54,707 bases of DNA from Candidatus Rokuibacteriota bacterium (lineage in GTDB: Bacteria > Methylomirabilota > Methylomirabilia > Rokubacteriales > CSP1-6). The notes beneath the pieces were generated by a model. It was not told where the DNA came from. It ran no database searches and saw nothing but the letters and a program-made list of their open reading frames with translations. The number at the start of each line of letters is the position of its first letter. The stretch's first letter is position 1. Shown here piece by piece: positions 33,565-41,847 of this stretch. Position numbers and translations under genes: made by a program. Location of the stretch: NCBI GenBank assembly GCA_003220225.1, contig QHRU01000062.1:1-54707 (forward strand). Direction: 5' to 3'.

Positions 33565-34659
33565 TCACGCGCGCTCGGCCACGCGGGCCGTTCGATACGT
33601 GAGGCTGGCCGCCGGCTCCAGCGCCTGGGCCCGAGCCGCCTCGACGAGGGCGTGGGCCGGCGCCAGCGAGCACGCGGGGTCGGTGGCGGCCGCGTCACCG
33701 GTGAGGTGGTACGCCTGGCAGCGACACCCGCCGAAGTCGACCGCGCGGCGATCGCAGCTGCGGCAGGGCTCCGGCATCCACGCCTCGCCACGGAAGGCGC
33801 CGAAGGCGGTGGAGTGCCGCCAGATCTCGGCGAGCGGCCGCGCGCGCGCGTTGTCGAACGTGAGGCCCGGGAGGGTGTGGGCGGCGTGGCACGGCAACAC
33901 CAATCCATCGGGCGCCACGACCAGGAAGCGGCGTCCCCACCCGTCCATGCACGCCTTCGGGAACTCCGCGTAGTAGTCGGGCGTGACGAACAGGACCTCC
34001 ATGCGTCCCTGCAGACGGCGCCGCGCCGCGCGCGCGACGTCGCGCGCGGCGTCGAGCTGCTCGCGCGTGGGCAAGAGGGTCCGCCGGTTCACGAGGGCCC
34101 AGCCGAGGTATTGCGTGTTGGCGAGCTCGAGTCGATCGGCGGCGAGCGATTCGGCGAGCGCGATGACGGCGGCGACGCGATCGAGGTTGTCGCGGTGCAG
34201 GACCACGTTGAGCGTGAGCGGGAATCCGAGCTCCTTCACCCAGCGGGCGACCTCGAGCTTCCGATCGAACGTGCGCGCGCCCGCGATGCGATCCGACTCC
34301 GCGGCGGTGACGTCCTGGATCGACACCTGCACGTTGTCGAGGCCGAGCGCCTTGAGTCGCGCCAGCCGCTCGCGCGCGAGGGGGATCCCGCTGGTGATCA
34401 GGTTGGTGTAGAGATCGAGCCGCCGCGCGCCCTCCACGAGCTGCTCGAGGTCGTCGCGCAGCAGCGGCTCGCCGCCGGTGAGATTGAGCTGCACGACTCC
34501 GAGCGCCTCCGCCTCGCGGAAGACGCGGAGCCAGTCGTCGGTGGTGAGCGCGTCGGCGTGCCGGTTCCAGTCGGTCGGATTCGAGCAGTACACGCAGCGC
34601 AGCGGGCAGCGGTAGGTCAGCTCGGCGACGAGCGTGTAGGGTCGCGGCTCCTCACTCAT
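33565..34659 (-). CDS. pqqE: PqqE, radical SAM PqqA peptide cyclase
   Basis: A 364-residue radical SAM enzyme that joins the Glu and Tyr side chains of PqqA, the first step of PQQ synthesis. The SAM-cluster cysteines are Cys18, Cys22 and Cys25 (CPLRCVYC). The C-terminal SPASM region supplies further cluster cysteines (ACMDGWGRR, LPCHAAH, PEPCRSCDRR, GCRCQAY). It needs PqqD as peptide chaperone; pqqD lies immediately upstream and overlaps by eight bases. All essential motifs are present. Confidence 0.97.
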   Translation of the reverse strand: MSEEPRPYTLVAELTYRCPLRCVYCSNPTDWNRHADALTTDDWLRVFREAEALGVVQLNLTGGEPLLRDDLEQLVEGARRLDLYTNLITSGIPLARERLARLKALGLDNVQVSIQDVTAAESDRIAGARTFDRKLEVARWVKELGFPLTLNVVLHRDNLDRVAAVIALAESLAADRLELANTQYLGWALVNRRTLLPTREQLDAARDVARAARRRLQGRMEVLFVTPDYYAEFPKACMDGWGRRFLVVAPDGLVLPCHAAHTLPGLTFDNARARPLAEIWRHSTAFGAFRGEAWMPEPCRSCDRRAVDFGGCRCQAYHLTGDAAATDPACSLAPAHALVEAARAQALEPAASLTYRTARVAERA

Positions 34660-34942
34660 CGCCGCTCCGGATGAGCCCGCGCTCCGCCATCCGACCCAGA
34701 AACGCGAGGATCTCGCGCTGGACGTCCTCGCGCGGCTGGGGCGCGTACTTGGCGGCGAGGCGGTCGACGATGGCGCCGACGGTGTGCTCGCCCGTGCACA
34801 GCTGCACCACGTCGGCGGCGGTGGGATTGAGCACGAGCCCGCGCTCCGGATAGAGCAGCAGGTAGCGCGACGTCTGCCGGTCCCAGCGGAGCCGCGCCTT
34901 GGCCGCCAGCGTCGGGCGGCTCTCCGCCGTGATCGCGCTCAC
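34652..34942 (-). CDS. pqqD: PqqD, PqqA-binding chaperone
   Basis: A 96-residue PqqD protein that presents PqqA to PqqE. The family pattern is visible: RLRWDRQTSRYLLLYPERGLVLNPTAADVV, here split as two parts around YPERG, then DRLAAKYA and a C-terminal helix. It starts with GTG 34942, overlapping the pqqC stop (GTGA), and its stop lies inside the pqqE start region. The longer upstream frame runs through pqqC and is not part of the protein. Confidence 0.93.
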   Translation of the reverse strand: MSAITAESRPTLAAKARLRWDRQTSRYLLLYPERGLVLNPTAADVVQLCTGEHTVGAIVDRLAAKYAPQPREDVQREILAFLGRMAERGLIRSGDE

Positions 34943-35676
34943 GCGCGGGCGCCGCCGGGGCCCCAGCCCGGCTCGACGTACGCCGTGTACAGGGAGTCGA
35001 GCAGGTGCCACAGGATCTCGGTCTTGCGGATCAGCGCCGCCACGCACCGCTCCTGCAGCTCATAGGTCGTCGCGCGTGCGGTCACGAAGTCGATCGCTTC
35101 GAGCGAGTCCTGGCGCGCGCGCGGCGGGCGCGTGCGGAAGTAGTCGAGCGTGTCCTTGTCGATCCACGGGTAGTGGCGCTCCCAGGCGAGCACCCGGCGT
35201 GTCATGAGATCCGGCGAGAAGAACTCGGTGAGCGACGAGGCCACCGCCTCCAGCAGGCTTCGCTCGCGGATGAGATGCACGTAGCCGTCGCACGCGAAGC
35301 GCACGCCGGGCAGCACCGAGCGGCAGGACGCGACCTCCTCCCGATCGAGGCCGACGCCCTCGGCGAGTCGCAGCCACAGCTCCAGTCCACCCTCGCCGGC
35401 CGCGTCGCCGTCGTGATCGCGAATCCGACGGATCCACATGCGCCGGAAGGCGGGATCCTCCGACTTCGCCAGGATCAGGGCGTCCTTGATCGGCACCCGC
35501 GTCTGGTAGTAGTAGCGGTTGAGCACCCACTGCTGCAGCTGCAGACGCGTCAGCTTGCCGTCGTGCATCAGGTGGTGATAGCGGTGATGATCGTGGTAGC
35601 GGCTCTCGCCCTCGCGACGCACCCAGTCGATGAACTCCTCGCGCGTCAGCGGCGGGCGCGTCGATGGGTCGCTCAT
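34939..35676 (-). CDS. pqqC: PqqC, pyrroloquinoline-quinone synthase
   Basis: A 245-residue cofactorless oxidase that performs the final ring closure and oxidation to PQQ. The sequence runs as the family does: YHDHHRYHHLMHDGKL (active-site histidines), WVLNRYYYQTRVPIKDA, FACDGYVHLIRERSL and ERHYPWIDKDTLDYF. It starts at ATG 35676, overlapping the pqqB stop (ATGA), rather than at the upstream in-frame codon at 35700. Length is normal for the family. Confidence 0.97.
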   Translation of the reverse strand: MSDPSTRPPLTREEFIDWVRREGESRYHDHHRYHHLMHDGKLTRLQLQQWVLNRYYYQTRVPIKDALILAKSEDPAFRRMWIRRIRDHDGDAAGEGGLELWLRLAEGVGLDREEVASCRSVLPGVRFACDGYVHLIRERSLLEAVASSLTEFFSPDLMTRRVLAWERHYPWIDKDTLDYFRTRPPRARQDSLEAIDFVTARATTYELQERCVAALIRKTEILWHLLDSLYTAYVEPGWGPGGARA

Positions 35677-36596
35677 AGCCGCACCTCCATCCCGTCCCAC
35701 GCGACCTCCCAGCCGGCGGCGGCGACGGCGGCGCGCTCGCGTGAGTCTTCTCGCAGCATCGGGTTCGAGTTGTTGACGTGGATGTAGATCCGCCTCCCCG
35801 CTCGCACACCCGCGAGCTGCGCCAGGCTGCCGGTGGGCCCCCCGACGGGCAGGTGCGCCATCTCTTCCGCGCGCTTGGTCCCGAGCCCTGACGCCGACAG
35901 CTCGTCGCTGGACCAGAACGTTCCGTCGAAGAAGACGGCGTCCGCGTGGGCGATCGCCTGGCGCACGGCCTCGGTCACCGACGCCACCCCGCTCAGATAG
36001 GCGAGGACGCGACCGGTTCGCGCCTCTCGGATGCGGAACCCGACGCTGTCCCCGGGATCGGCCGGACTCCGGCCCTCGAGGTGCACGGGCGCCTTGCCCG
36101 GCACCGCGACCGCTTCGGCCGTCAGGCCGGTCGTGCGCCCGTCGACGTCGACGATGTCGTCCTCATGGCCGACCTTGAGGAGCCGCCACGTCACCTGTCC
36201 AGGGAAGCGCTCGAGCGTGCGATAGAGGACGTTGCCGCGCGTGAAGCCGCGCTCGACCGCGTCGGTCGCATACACGATCAAGCGGTGCGACTCGCGGAGC
36301 GACAGCAGCCCGAGGCAGTGATCGAGATCTCCGTTGGTCAGGAGGATCGCGGCGATCGGCGAGTGACGCGGCGCACGCGGATGCAGCGCGGGCGCGCTCT
36401 CGATCTGGCCGCGGACCTCGGGCGAGCAGTTCAGCAGCACGCAGCCGTCGGATCCGTCGGCGCTCACCGCCACGCACTCCTGTGTGCGCGCGCTCGCCCG
36501 GATCGTGCCCTCGCGAACACCGCGGCAGTTGGGACATCCGCAGTTCCACTGGGGGAACCCGCCTCCCGCCGCCGAGCCGAGCACACGGATCAGCAT
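35673..36596 (-). CDS. pqqB: PqqB, metallo-beta-lactamase-fold PQQ biosynthesis protein
   Basis: A 307-residue protein starting MLIRVLGSAAGGGFPQWNC, the invariant PqqB N-terminus; this fixes the start at ATG 36596 rather than the GTG at 36608. NGDLDHCLGLLSLRESH holds the metallo-hydrolase core motif. PqqB acts between PqqE and PqqC, hydroxylating or oxidising the cross-linked dipeptide. The zinc-site CGCPNC is near the N-terminus. It is separated from pqqA by an 87-base gap with a strong hairpin. Confidence 0.96.
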   Translation of the reverse strand: MLIRVLGSAAGGGFPQWNCGCPNCRGVREGTIRASARTQECVAVSADGSDGCVLLNCSPEVRGQIESAPALHPRAPRHSPIAAILLTNGDLDHCLGLLSLRESHRLIVYATDAVERGFTRGNVLYRTLERFPGQVTWRLLKVGHEDDIVDVDGRTTGLTAEAVAVPGKAPVHLEGRSPADPGDSVGFRIREARTGRVLAYLSGVASVTEAVRQAIAHADAVFFDGTFWSSDELSASGLGTKRAEEMAHLPVGGPTGSLAQLAGVRAGRRIYIHVNNSNPMLREDSRERAAVAAAGWEVAWDGMEVRL

Positions 36597-36616
36597 CGTC
36601 GTTCCCACAAAGACGA

Positions 36617-36655
36617 CAGCCCTTCCGCCGACCGTTTGGCCGGCGCGAAGGGCTG
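36617..36655 (-). terminator. Attenuator-like hairpin between pqqA and pqqB
   Basis: CAGCCCTTCCGCCG (36617-36630) pairs with CGGCG and GAAGGGCTG (36641-36655) with one bulged base, giving 14 pairs around a ten-base loop. It would stop part of the transcription and leave more pqqA than pqqBCDE mRNA. Confidence 0.65.
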
Positions 36656-36683
36656 CCGGTGACCCGCGTGAGTCAGCCGGGTG

Positions 36684-36782
36684 TTAGAAGCGGTCGTCCT
36701 GCTCGGGGCCGAAATCATCCTGGTAGGAGTTGATCTCGGCGTCCATCCTGACTTCCACGAACTGGGGGGCTTCCCACGTCAT
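36684..36782 (-). CDS. pqqA: PqqA, precursor peptide of PQQ
   Basis: A 32-residue peptide starting MTWEAPQFVEVRMDAE. Glu and Tyr in the EINSY segment have the ExxxY spacing of PqqA; these two side chains become the PQQ skeleton. TGGAGG lies upstream of the ATG at 36782, and promoter TTGACG-N17-TAGCAT lies 60-90 bases before it. The peptide is long for a PqqA (often 22-29 residues), with an acidic tail. No dedicated PqqF/G protease is encoded in this window. Confidence 0.95.
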   Translation of the reverse strand: MTWEAPQFVEVRMDAEINSYQDDFGPEQDDRF

Positions 36783-36840
36783 GGCGCACCTCCAACCGTC
36801 GGTCTCGAGGCACCACACACAGAACCCGTTGGTGGCGGAG

Positions 36841-36869
36841 ATGCTAGAGGACCGGCCCCGAGTCGTCAA
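36841..36869 (-). promoter_or_regulatory. pqqA: Promoter of the pqq operon
   Basis: On the minus strand: TTGACG (36869-36864), 17-base spacer, TAGCAT (36846-36841). Predicted RNA start near 36834 leaves a leader of about 50 nt. The same two hexamers with the same spacing occur before the doxX-like gene. Confidence 0.55.
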
Positions 36870-36911
36870 GTCCTTTCTCGACGCGCCGCGGCGCAATCGC
36901 CTCGAGCGACC

Positions 36912-36940
36912 TTGACATCGTCCGGCGCCGGGACGATTCT
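36912..36940 (+). promoter_or_regulatory. Promoter of the Rieske-dehydrogenase D operon
   Basis: TTGACA (36912-36917), 17-base spacer, GATTCT (36935-36940), predicted RNA start near 36947. The soxC-like gene has the same GATTCT at the same distance from TTGACC. Confidence 0.5.
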
Positions 36941-36963
36941 TCCGCCACGCAAGGGGAACGGAG

Positions 36964-37566
36964 ATGCGCGACTCACCAGGAGGGCCCGCGCCGGTCGCCT
37001 GGCCCGGCCGTCGTACCGTTCTGACGCTGGCACTCGGTGTGGGCGTCGGGCTGCCGTTGGCGCGCCTCGGCGGGGCGCAAGACAGCAGCGCGCGCGGAGC
37101 CCGTCCTCAGCCGAACGATCGCTTCGTGCTCGCCGCCGGGGAGCGCAAGGGCCGGCTCATCACCCTCGCCGACCTGCCGTCCGGCGGGGCGCCGCTCACC
37201 GCCTATCCGAAGGACGCGACCAGCGGGGTGGTCCGCGACGACAGTCGCCTGAACCAGATCCTGCTCGTCCGCCTCGATCCGCGGGCGCTCGATCGGGACA
37301 CCAGCGCGCGGGCGGTGGACGGCATCGTCGCGTACTCCGCCGTCTGCACGCACACCGGTTGTGACGCGTGGGACTGGCAGCCCGCGTCGAGCACCGTCAA
37401 ATGCCCGTGCCACTTCTCGGAGTTCGACCTCAAGGCGAGTGCCCGAGTCCTGAACGGCCCGGCGTCGCGCCGCCTGCCGGCGCTGCCGGTGAAGGTCGCG
37501 GACGGTCTCCCGGTCGTCGCCGGCGCGTTCATCGGACGGCCGGGCTTCGAATCCGGAGGGGGGTGA
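36964..37566 (+). CDS. Tat-exported Rieske 2Fe-2S protein
   Basis: A 200-residue periplasmic iron-sulfur protein. The N-terminus is a Tat-like signal (PGRRTVLTLALGVGVG). Cluster ligands Cys128 and His130 (CTHTGC) and Cys147 and His150 (CPCHFSEFD) are present, with Cys133 and Cys149 for the usual disulfide. It has no cytochrome b partner beside it. Instead, the next gene, 58 bases downstream on the same strand, is PQQ dehydrogenase D. That suggests that it is an electron carrier for this dehydrogenase rather than part of a bc1 complex. Confidence 0.9.
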   Translation: MRDSPGGPAPVAWPGRRTVLTLALGVGVGLPLARLGGAQDSSARGARPQPNDRFVLAAGERKGRLITLADLPSGGAPLTAYPKDATSGVVRDDSRLNQILLVRLDPRALDRDTSARAVDGIVAYSAVCTHTGCDAWDWQPASSTVKCPCHFSEFDLKASARVLNGPASRRLPALPVKVADGLPVVAGAFIGRPGFESGGG

Positions 37567-37624
37567 GGCACGAAGGCGGCATCGCACGATCTTTCGATCA
37601 CGCCACACGAGGGAGGCAAAAACG

Positions 37625-39346
37625 ATGTCGCTGAGAACGCTGGCTATCGTCGGTGCCGCCGTGCTCGCCCTGCTCGGGCCGGCGATGCTCGCGGCGCAGA
37701 GCGTCGGGAGCTACAACGCGGTGACCGAGCAACGGCTCCTCAACCCGGAGCCGCAGAACTGGTTGATGTACCGCGGCAACTACAGCGGGTGGGGATACAG
37801 CCCGCTCGACCGGATCACGCCCGGCAACGTCAAGAAGCTGGCGCCGGTGTGGAGCTTCTCCACCGGCGTCACCGAGGGCCATCAGGCGCCGCCGATCGTC
37901 AACGACGGCGTGATGTTCATCACGACCCCCCAGCAGCAGGTCATCGCGCTCAAGGCGAAGAGCGGCGACCTCATCTGGCGCTACAAGAAGGAGCTGCCCG
38001 AAGACCTGTTGCAGCTCCACCCGACCAACCGCGGTGTGGCGCTCTGGGAGGACCGCGTGTACGTCGCGACGGTCGATGCGCACCTCATCGCCCTCGACGC
38101 CAAGACGGGCGCGGTCGTGTGGGACACCACCGTCGACAATTACAAGAACGGCTACTACTTCACGCTGGCCCCGCTCGTCGCCAAGGGCAAGGTCATGGTC
38201 GGCACCTCGGGCGGCGAGCTCGGGATCCGCGGCTACGTCGCCGCCTTTGACGCGCGCGACGGCAAGCCGGTGTGGAAGACCCATACGATCCCGGGACCGG
38301 GCGAGCCGGGTCACGAGAGCTGGCAGGGCGAAGCGTGGAAGACGGGCGGCGTCTCGGTGTGGCTCACGGCGCACTACGATCCGCAGCTCAACCTGACGTT
38401 CTGGGGGACGGGCAACGCGGCGCCGTGGCCCGGTGACATGCATCCCGGCGACAACCTCTACTCGTCGTCGGTCATCGCCCTCGATGCCGATACCGGCCGG
38501 ATCCGCGGTCACCATCAGTACCACTGGAACGATTCCTGGGACTGGGACGAAGTCTCGACGCCGCTGCTCATCGATTTCAAAAAGGACGGACGCCTCGTCA
38601 AGGGCCTCGTGCACCCTGGCCGCAACGGCTATCTGTGGCGGCTCGAGCGCCGTGCCGACGGCATCCGGTTCGTGGACGCGAAGCCGTTCGTCACCCAGGA
38701 GGTGTTCACCAAGATCGATCCGGTGAGCGGCCGCCCGAGCTACGACCCGGAGCGCAAGCCGCGCAGCGGCGCCGCCGTCACGTTCTGTCCCGGGCTCTGG
38801 GGCGGCAAGGACTGGACGCCGGCGGGCTACAACCCGAAGACGAACTACCTCTACATCCCCGCCAACGAGAACCTGTGCAGCACGCTCGTCGGCCAGGCGG
38901 GACCCTACGAGCCCGGCAAGCTCTTCCTCGGCATCGATCGGCCGAAGACGACGATGAGCTGGCGGCAGGGCGCCTCGCACATCGGCGAGCTGCAGGCGTG
39001 GGACATGGCCACCGGCCAGCGGGTGTGGACCCACAAGTTCCCGTATCAGAACTGGGGACCGATCCTCACCACCGGCGGCGGGCTGGTCTTCCTCGGTGGC
39101 ACCAACGATCGCAACTTCCGCGCGTTCGACGCCAAGACGGGGACGCCGCTCTGGGAGTACAAGACGAACTCCGGGATCACCGGCGTCCCGAGCTCGTTCG
39201 CAGTCGACGGAGTGCAGTACGTGGCCGTGCAATCCGGCTGGGGCGTCGACGCCCAGCGGATGCAGGCACGGCTCGACACCTTCCTGGGCACCAAGACCGA
39301 CGTGCCCCAGGGCGGCGTGGTGTGGGTGTTCGCGCTGAGGGATTGA
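37625..39346 (+). CDS. PQQ-dependent dehydrogenase D (lanthanide-type, no vicinal cysteines)
   Basis: A 573-residue periplasmic quinoprotein (signal cleavage after LAAQ or MLAA). It has propeller repeats (IALDAKTGAVVW, RAFDAKTGTPLW), metal-site Glu in SGGELGIRG, Asn in GTGNAAPWP and the lanthanide-type Asp306/Asp308 pair, here as DWD (SWDWDEV). The vicinal-cysteine position reads LLQLHPTNRG, so the ring disulfide is missing, as in dehydrogenases C and E. A GGGAGG site precedes ATG 37625. It lies between the Rieske gene and a Tat amidohydrolase, 11 bases from the latter. Confidence 0.92.
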   Translation: MSLRTLAIVGAAVLALLGPAMLAAQSVGSYNAVTEQRLLNPEPQNWLMYRGNYSGWGYSPLDRITPGNVKKLAPVWSFSTGVTEGHQAPPIVNDGVMFITTPQQQVIALKAKSGDLIWRYKKELPEDLLQLHPTNRGVALWEDRVYVATVDAHLIALDAKTGAVVWDTTVDNYKNGYYFTLAPLVAKGKVMVGTSGGELGIRGYVAAFDARDGKPVWKTHTIPGPGEPGHESWQGEAWKTGGVSVWLTAHYDPQLNLTFWGTGNAAPWPGDMHPGDNLYSSSVIALDADTGRIRGHHQYHWNDSWDWDEVSTPLLIDFKKDGRLVKGLVHPGRNGYLWRLERRADGIRFVDAKPFVTQEVFTKIDPVSGRPSYDPERKPRSGAAVTFCPGLWGGKDWTPAGYNPKTNYLYIPANENLCSTLVGQAGPYEPGKLFLGIDRPKTTMSWRQGASHIGELQAWDMATGQRVWTHKFPYQNWGPILTTGGGLVFLGGTNDRNFRAFDAKTGTPLWEYKTNSGITGVPSSFAVDGVQYVAVQSGWGVDAQRMQARLDTFLGTKTDVPQGGVVWVFALRD

Positions 39347-39357
39347 GGAGGACGCAC

Positions 39358-40680
39358 ATGGAATTCAACGTGTTCGAACACTTCAAGGGTTTCGAGCGCA
39401 CGTCGGAGGGCCCGCGGACGCCCGAGGAGCAGGGCACACGGTTCTTCCTCGGCGGACATCTGGGCCCGCGCATCAGCGAGCATCTCGACGCCAGCGCGAC
39501 CAAGGCGGGGCTGTCGCGGCGAACCTTCCTCGCCTCGGCCTCGGCCCTGCCGGCGGCCATGCTCGCCGTCAACAACATCACCGGCATGCGCTTCTTCGAC
39601 GTCACGCCGGCCGAGGCGTACGAACCGGCGGCGGCCAAGGAGATCAAGGTCAGCCGCAAGCCGGGGAGCGACTTCATCGTCGATGCCCACACGCACATCT
39701 GCACGCGCAAGGATGGCTACATCCCCGGCATCAACACCACCGAGCGCGGGATGTGGTTCGTCCAGCTCCTGGACGATCTCGGCAAGGCGATGGGCCTGCC
39801 GAACGGCACCAAGGACATGACCGTCGAGAACTTCGGCAAGCTCATCCTCGAAGGCAGCGACACCAGCGTCGCCGTCTTCAACCCGTTCGGCTTCCGCGAG
39901 GATTACGGCGGCAAGGACATGATCCCGATCGAGGAGCAGGCGGAGGTCAAACGGCGCTGGCCGACCCGGACGGTCATGCTCGGCGGCGGGCTCACGCCGA
40001 ACCAGGGGCTGTCGGAGACGCTGGAGCGGATGACGATGTTCGTGGAGAAGTACCAGATCTCCGGCCTCAAGCTCTACACGTTCGACTCCACCAAGAAGCG
40101 CGGCTGGTGGTTCGACGATCAGAAGCAGGCGTATCCGATGTGGGAGAAGGCACGCAAGCTGGGCCTCAAGAACATCGGGTGCCACAAGGGAATCCCGTTC
40201 GGACAGTTCATGGCCCGCTACGCACATCCGGAGGATCTCGACGCGGTGTGCGACGACTTCCCGGATCTCAACTTCATCGCCTACCACTCGGCGTGGCCCT
40301 ACCAGCACGAGCTGGCCGCACTGAAAGGCTTCAAGCCGCAGCGCAAGAATCTCTATGCCGAGGTCGGCTCCACCTTCGCCGCGACGGTGACGAACCGACC
40401 GCTCGAATGCGCGCACGTGCTCGGCACGCTGCTCCGCGACCTCGGCCCCGATTACGTGATGTGGGGCACCGACTCGGCGCTGTGGGGGAACCCGCAGTGG
40501 CAGATCGACGCCTTCCGGAAGTTCCGGATTCCCGATCAGCTCGTCGAGGGGCATGGCTATCCGCCGCTCACCGACGAGCTCAAGGCCAAGGTCTTCGGTC
40601 TCAACGCGGCACGCATCTGGAACCTCAAGACCACGACCAGCGCCGCACCGATGGAGCCGCGGCGCGCCGTCGCCGTCTGA
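39358..40680 (+). CDS. Amidohydrolase-family protein with internal Tat motif
   Basis: A 440-residue protein of the amidohydrolase-2 family: HxH in FIVDAHTHIC, metal or catalytic histidines in GCHKGIPFG and IAYHSAWPYQH, and a late Asp in MWGTDSALWG. An SRRTFL twin-arginine motif and a following hydrophobic stretch begin only at residue 53, after a hydrophilic, well-conserved-looking leader. The ATG at 39358 has a GAGGA site. It shares an operon with dehydrogenase D. It may process the aldehyde or acid produced in the periplasm. The long pre-Tat leader is odd, but such extended leaders exist in some Tat substrates. Confidence 0.83.
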   Translation: MEFNVFEHFKGFERTSEGPRTPEEQGTRFFLGGHLGPRISEHLDASATKAGLSRRTFLASASALPAAMLAVNNITGMRFFDVTPAEAYEPAAAKEIKVSRKPGSDFIVDAHTHICTRKDGYIPGINTTERGMWFVQLLDDLGKAMGLPNGTKDMTVENFGKLILEGSDTSVAVFNPFGFREDYGGKDMIPIEEQAEVKRRWPTRTVMLGGGLTPNQGLSETLERMTMFVEKYQISGLKLYTFDSTKKRGWWFDDQKQAYPMWEKARKLGLKNIGCHKGIPFGQFMARYAHPEDLDAVCDDFPDLNFIAYHSAWPYQHELAALKGFKPQRKNLYAEVGSTFAATVTNRPLECAHVLGTLLRDLGPDYVMWGTDSALWGNPQWQIDAFRKFRIPDQLVEGHGYPPLTDELKAKVFGLNAARIWNLKTTTSAAPMEPRRAVAV

Positions 40681-40686
40681 TAGTGC

Positions 40687-40717
40687 CGGGCGGCCGGCGT
40701 CGTTTGCCGGCCGCCCG
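40687..40717 (+). terminator. Hairpin after the Tat amidohydrolase gene
   Basis: A perfect 12-bp stem (40687-40698 with 40706-40717) and a seven-base loop lie six bases after the stop codon. There is no T-run, so termination may be partial before the FmdB-like gene. Confidence 0.65.
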
Positions 40718-40738
40718 CGCCCGCTCGCGGAGGACGTG

Positions 40739-41026
40739 ATGCCGACCTACGAATACGAGTGTGAGCCGTGCCGGGTCGTCTACGAGACTCGGCACGGCGT
40801 GACGGATCCGCCGCTCGAAGCCTGTCCGCGCTGCCGCGCACGAGTGAGGCGCCGGATCTCGGCGCCGAACCTGAACCGCGGCAACTACGCGAGCCCGACG
40901 GAGGCGAAGTACGCAAGGATGAGCGCGAAGGAGGAGATCGCGCGCGAGAGCGTTCTCCAGAAGGACTACGAGCGCATCTGGCTCCCCCCGCCGGTGAAGC
41001 ACAGTCCCTGGGACGAAAGCCCGTGA
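40739..41026 (+). CDS. FmdB-type zinc-ribbon protein
   Basis: A 95-residue protein. The N-terminal half is a zinc ribbon of the FmdB regulatory-protein family: MPTYEYECEPC...ACPRC, with two CxxC pairs. The rest is hydrophilic, includes a helix rich in Glu and Lys, and ends in HSPWDESP. GGAGG precedes ATG 40739. FmdB proteins are associated with amidase, formamidase or methyl-metabolism operons; the actual molecular function is not established. Confidence 0.83.
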   Translation: MPTYEYECEPCRVVYETRHGVTDPPLEACPRCRARVRRRISAPNLNRGNYASPTEAKYARMSAKEEIARESVLQKDYERIWLPPPVKHSPWDESP

Positions 41027-41050
41027 TCTGACCGAGTAGAATCGGCGGAG

Positions 41051-41833
41051 ATGCACCCGCGCCGCCCTCCCCTGCGCCTCCTCGTGGTGGCCACGGCCCT
41101 CGCGCTGTCCGCCACCCAGGCTCGCCCGGCGCTTCCGCGCGTGCTCATGGTGACCTATTCGGCCGGATACCAGCACGAGGTCGTGCGGCGTCCGGCCGCC
41201 GGCGAGTTGTCGACGGCCGAGCGCGTGGTCGCGGGCCTGGGACATCGCTCCGGAGGCTTCGAGGTCAGTCACGTCTCGACGCGTGAGGATCTGAACAGGC
41301 TCACGGTGACGTCGGTGCGGGCCTATCGAGCCATCCTGTTCTTCACGACTGGCGAGCTGCCGATCACGCCCAAGCTCCGAGAGGCGATCGTGCAGTCGGT
41401 CCGTGACGGCACAGGGTTCATCGGCGTGCACAGCGCGACCGATACGTGGTACGGGGTGCCCGAGTATCGAGAGCTGCTGGGCGGATCCTTCGACGGCCAC
41501 CCCTGGCACCAGCGCGTCCGGCTCATCGTGGAGGATCGGACGCACCCCGCCACGCGGCACCTGGGCGAAGCGGTCGAGATCGCCGACGAGATCTACCAGT
41601 TCCAGGACTGGTCACGCTCTCAGGTTCACGTCCTGCTGCGCCTCGATCCGCGTTCCGTCGACGTCGGTCGCGGCAAGCGTCCCGATGGCGATTACGCGCT
41701 GGCGTGGACGAAGAGCTACGGTCGCGGTCGGGTGATCTATACCGCCCTCGGCCACGAGTCGAACGTCTGGGCGGACGATCGTTTCCAGGCACATCTCCTG
41801 GGTGCCATCCAGTGGGCTCTCGGGCGCTCGTGA
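41051..41833 (+). CDS. Secreted ThuA-like domain protein
   Basis: A 260-residue protein with a signal peptide (cleavage after TQA or ARPA) and a ThuA-like glutamine-amidotransferase-fold domain. Landmarks are VLMVTYSAGYQHEVV, RAILFFTTGELP, GTGFIGVHSATDTWYG and YTALGHESNVW. ThuA proteins are linked to sugar (trehalose and keto-sugar) use, often near sugar dehydrogenases. It is the last plus-strand gene of the dehydrogenase D group and ends 14 bases before the convergent XoxJ gene. Confidence 0.85.
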   Translation: MHPRRPPLRLLVVATALALSATQARPALPRVLMVTYSAGYQHEVVRRPAAGELSTAERVVAGLGHRSGGFEVSHVSTREDLNRLTVTSVRAYRAILFFTTGELPITPKLREAIVQSVRDGTGFIGVHSATDTWYGVPEYRELLGGSFDGHPWHQRVRLIVEDRTHPATRHLGEAVEIADEIYQFQDWSRSQVHVLLRLDPRSVDVGRGKRPDGDYALAWTKSYGRGRVIYTALGHESNVWADDRFQAHLLGAIQWALGRS

Positions 41834-41847
41834 GCGGCAGTCGCGGG

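Noticed and set aside
36684-36782. A PQQ peptidase (pqqF/pqqG) near pqqA
   Set aside because: No zinc-protease HxxEH or HxxE gene is present in the pqq operon or elsewhere in the window; it must be encoded elsewhere.
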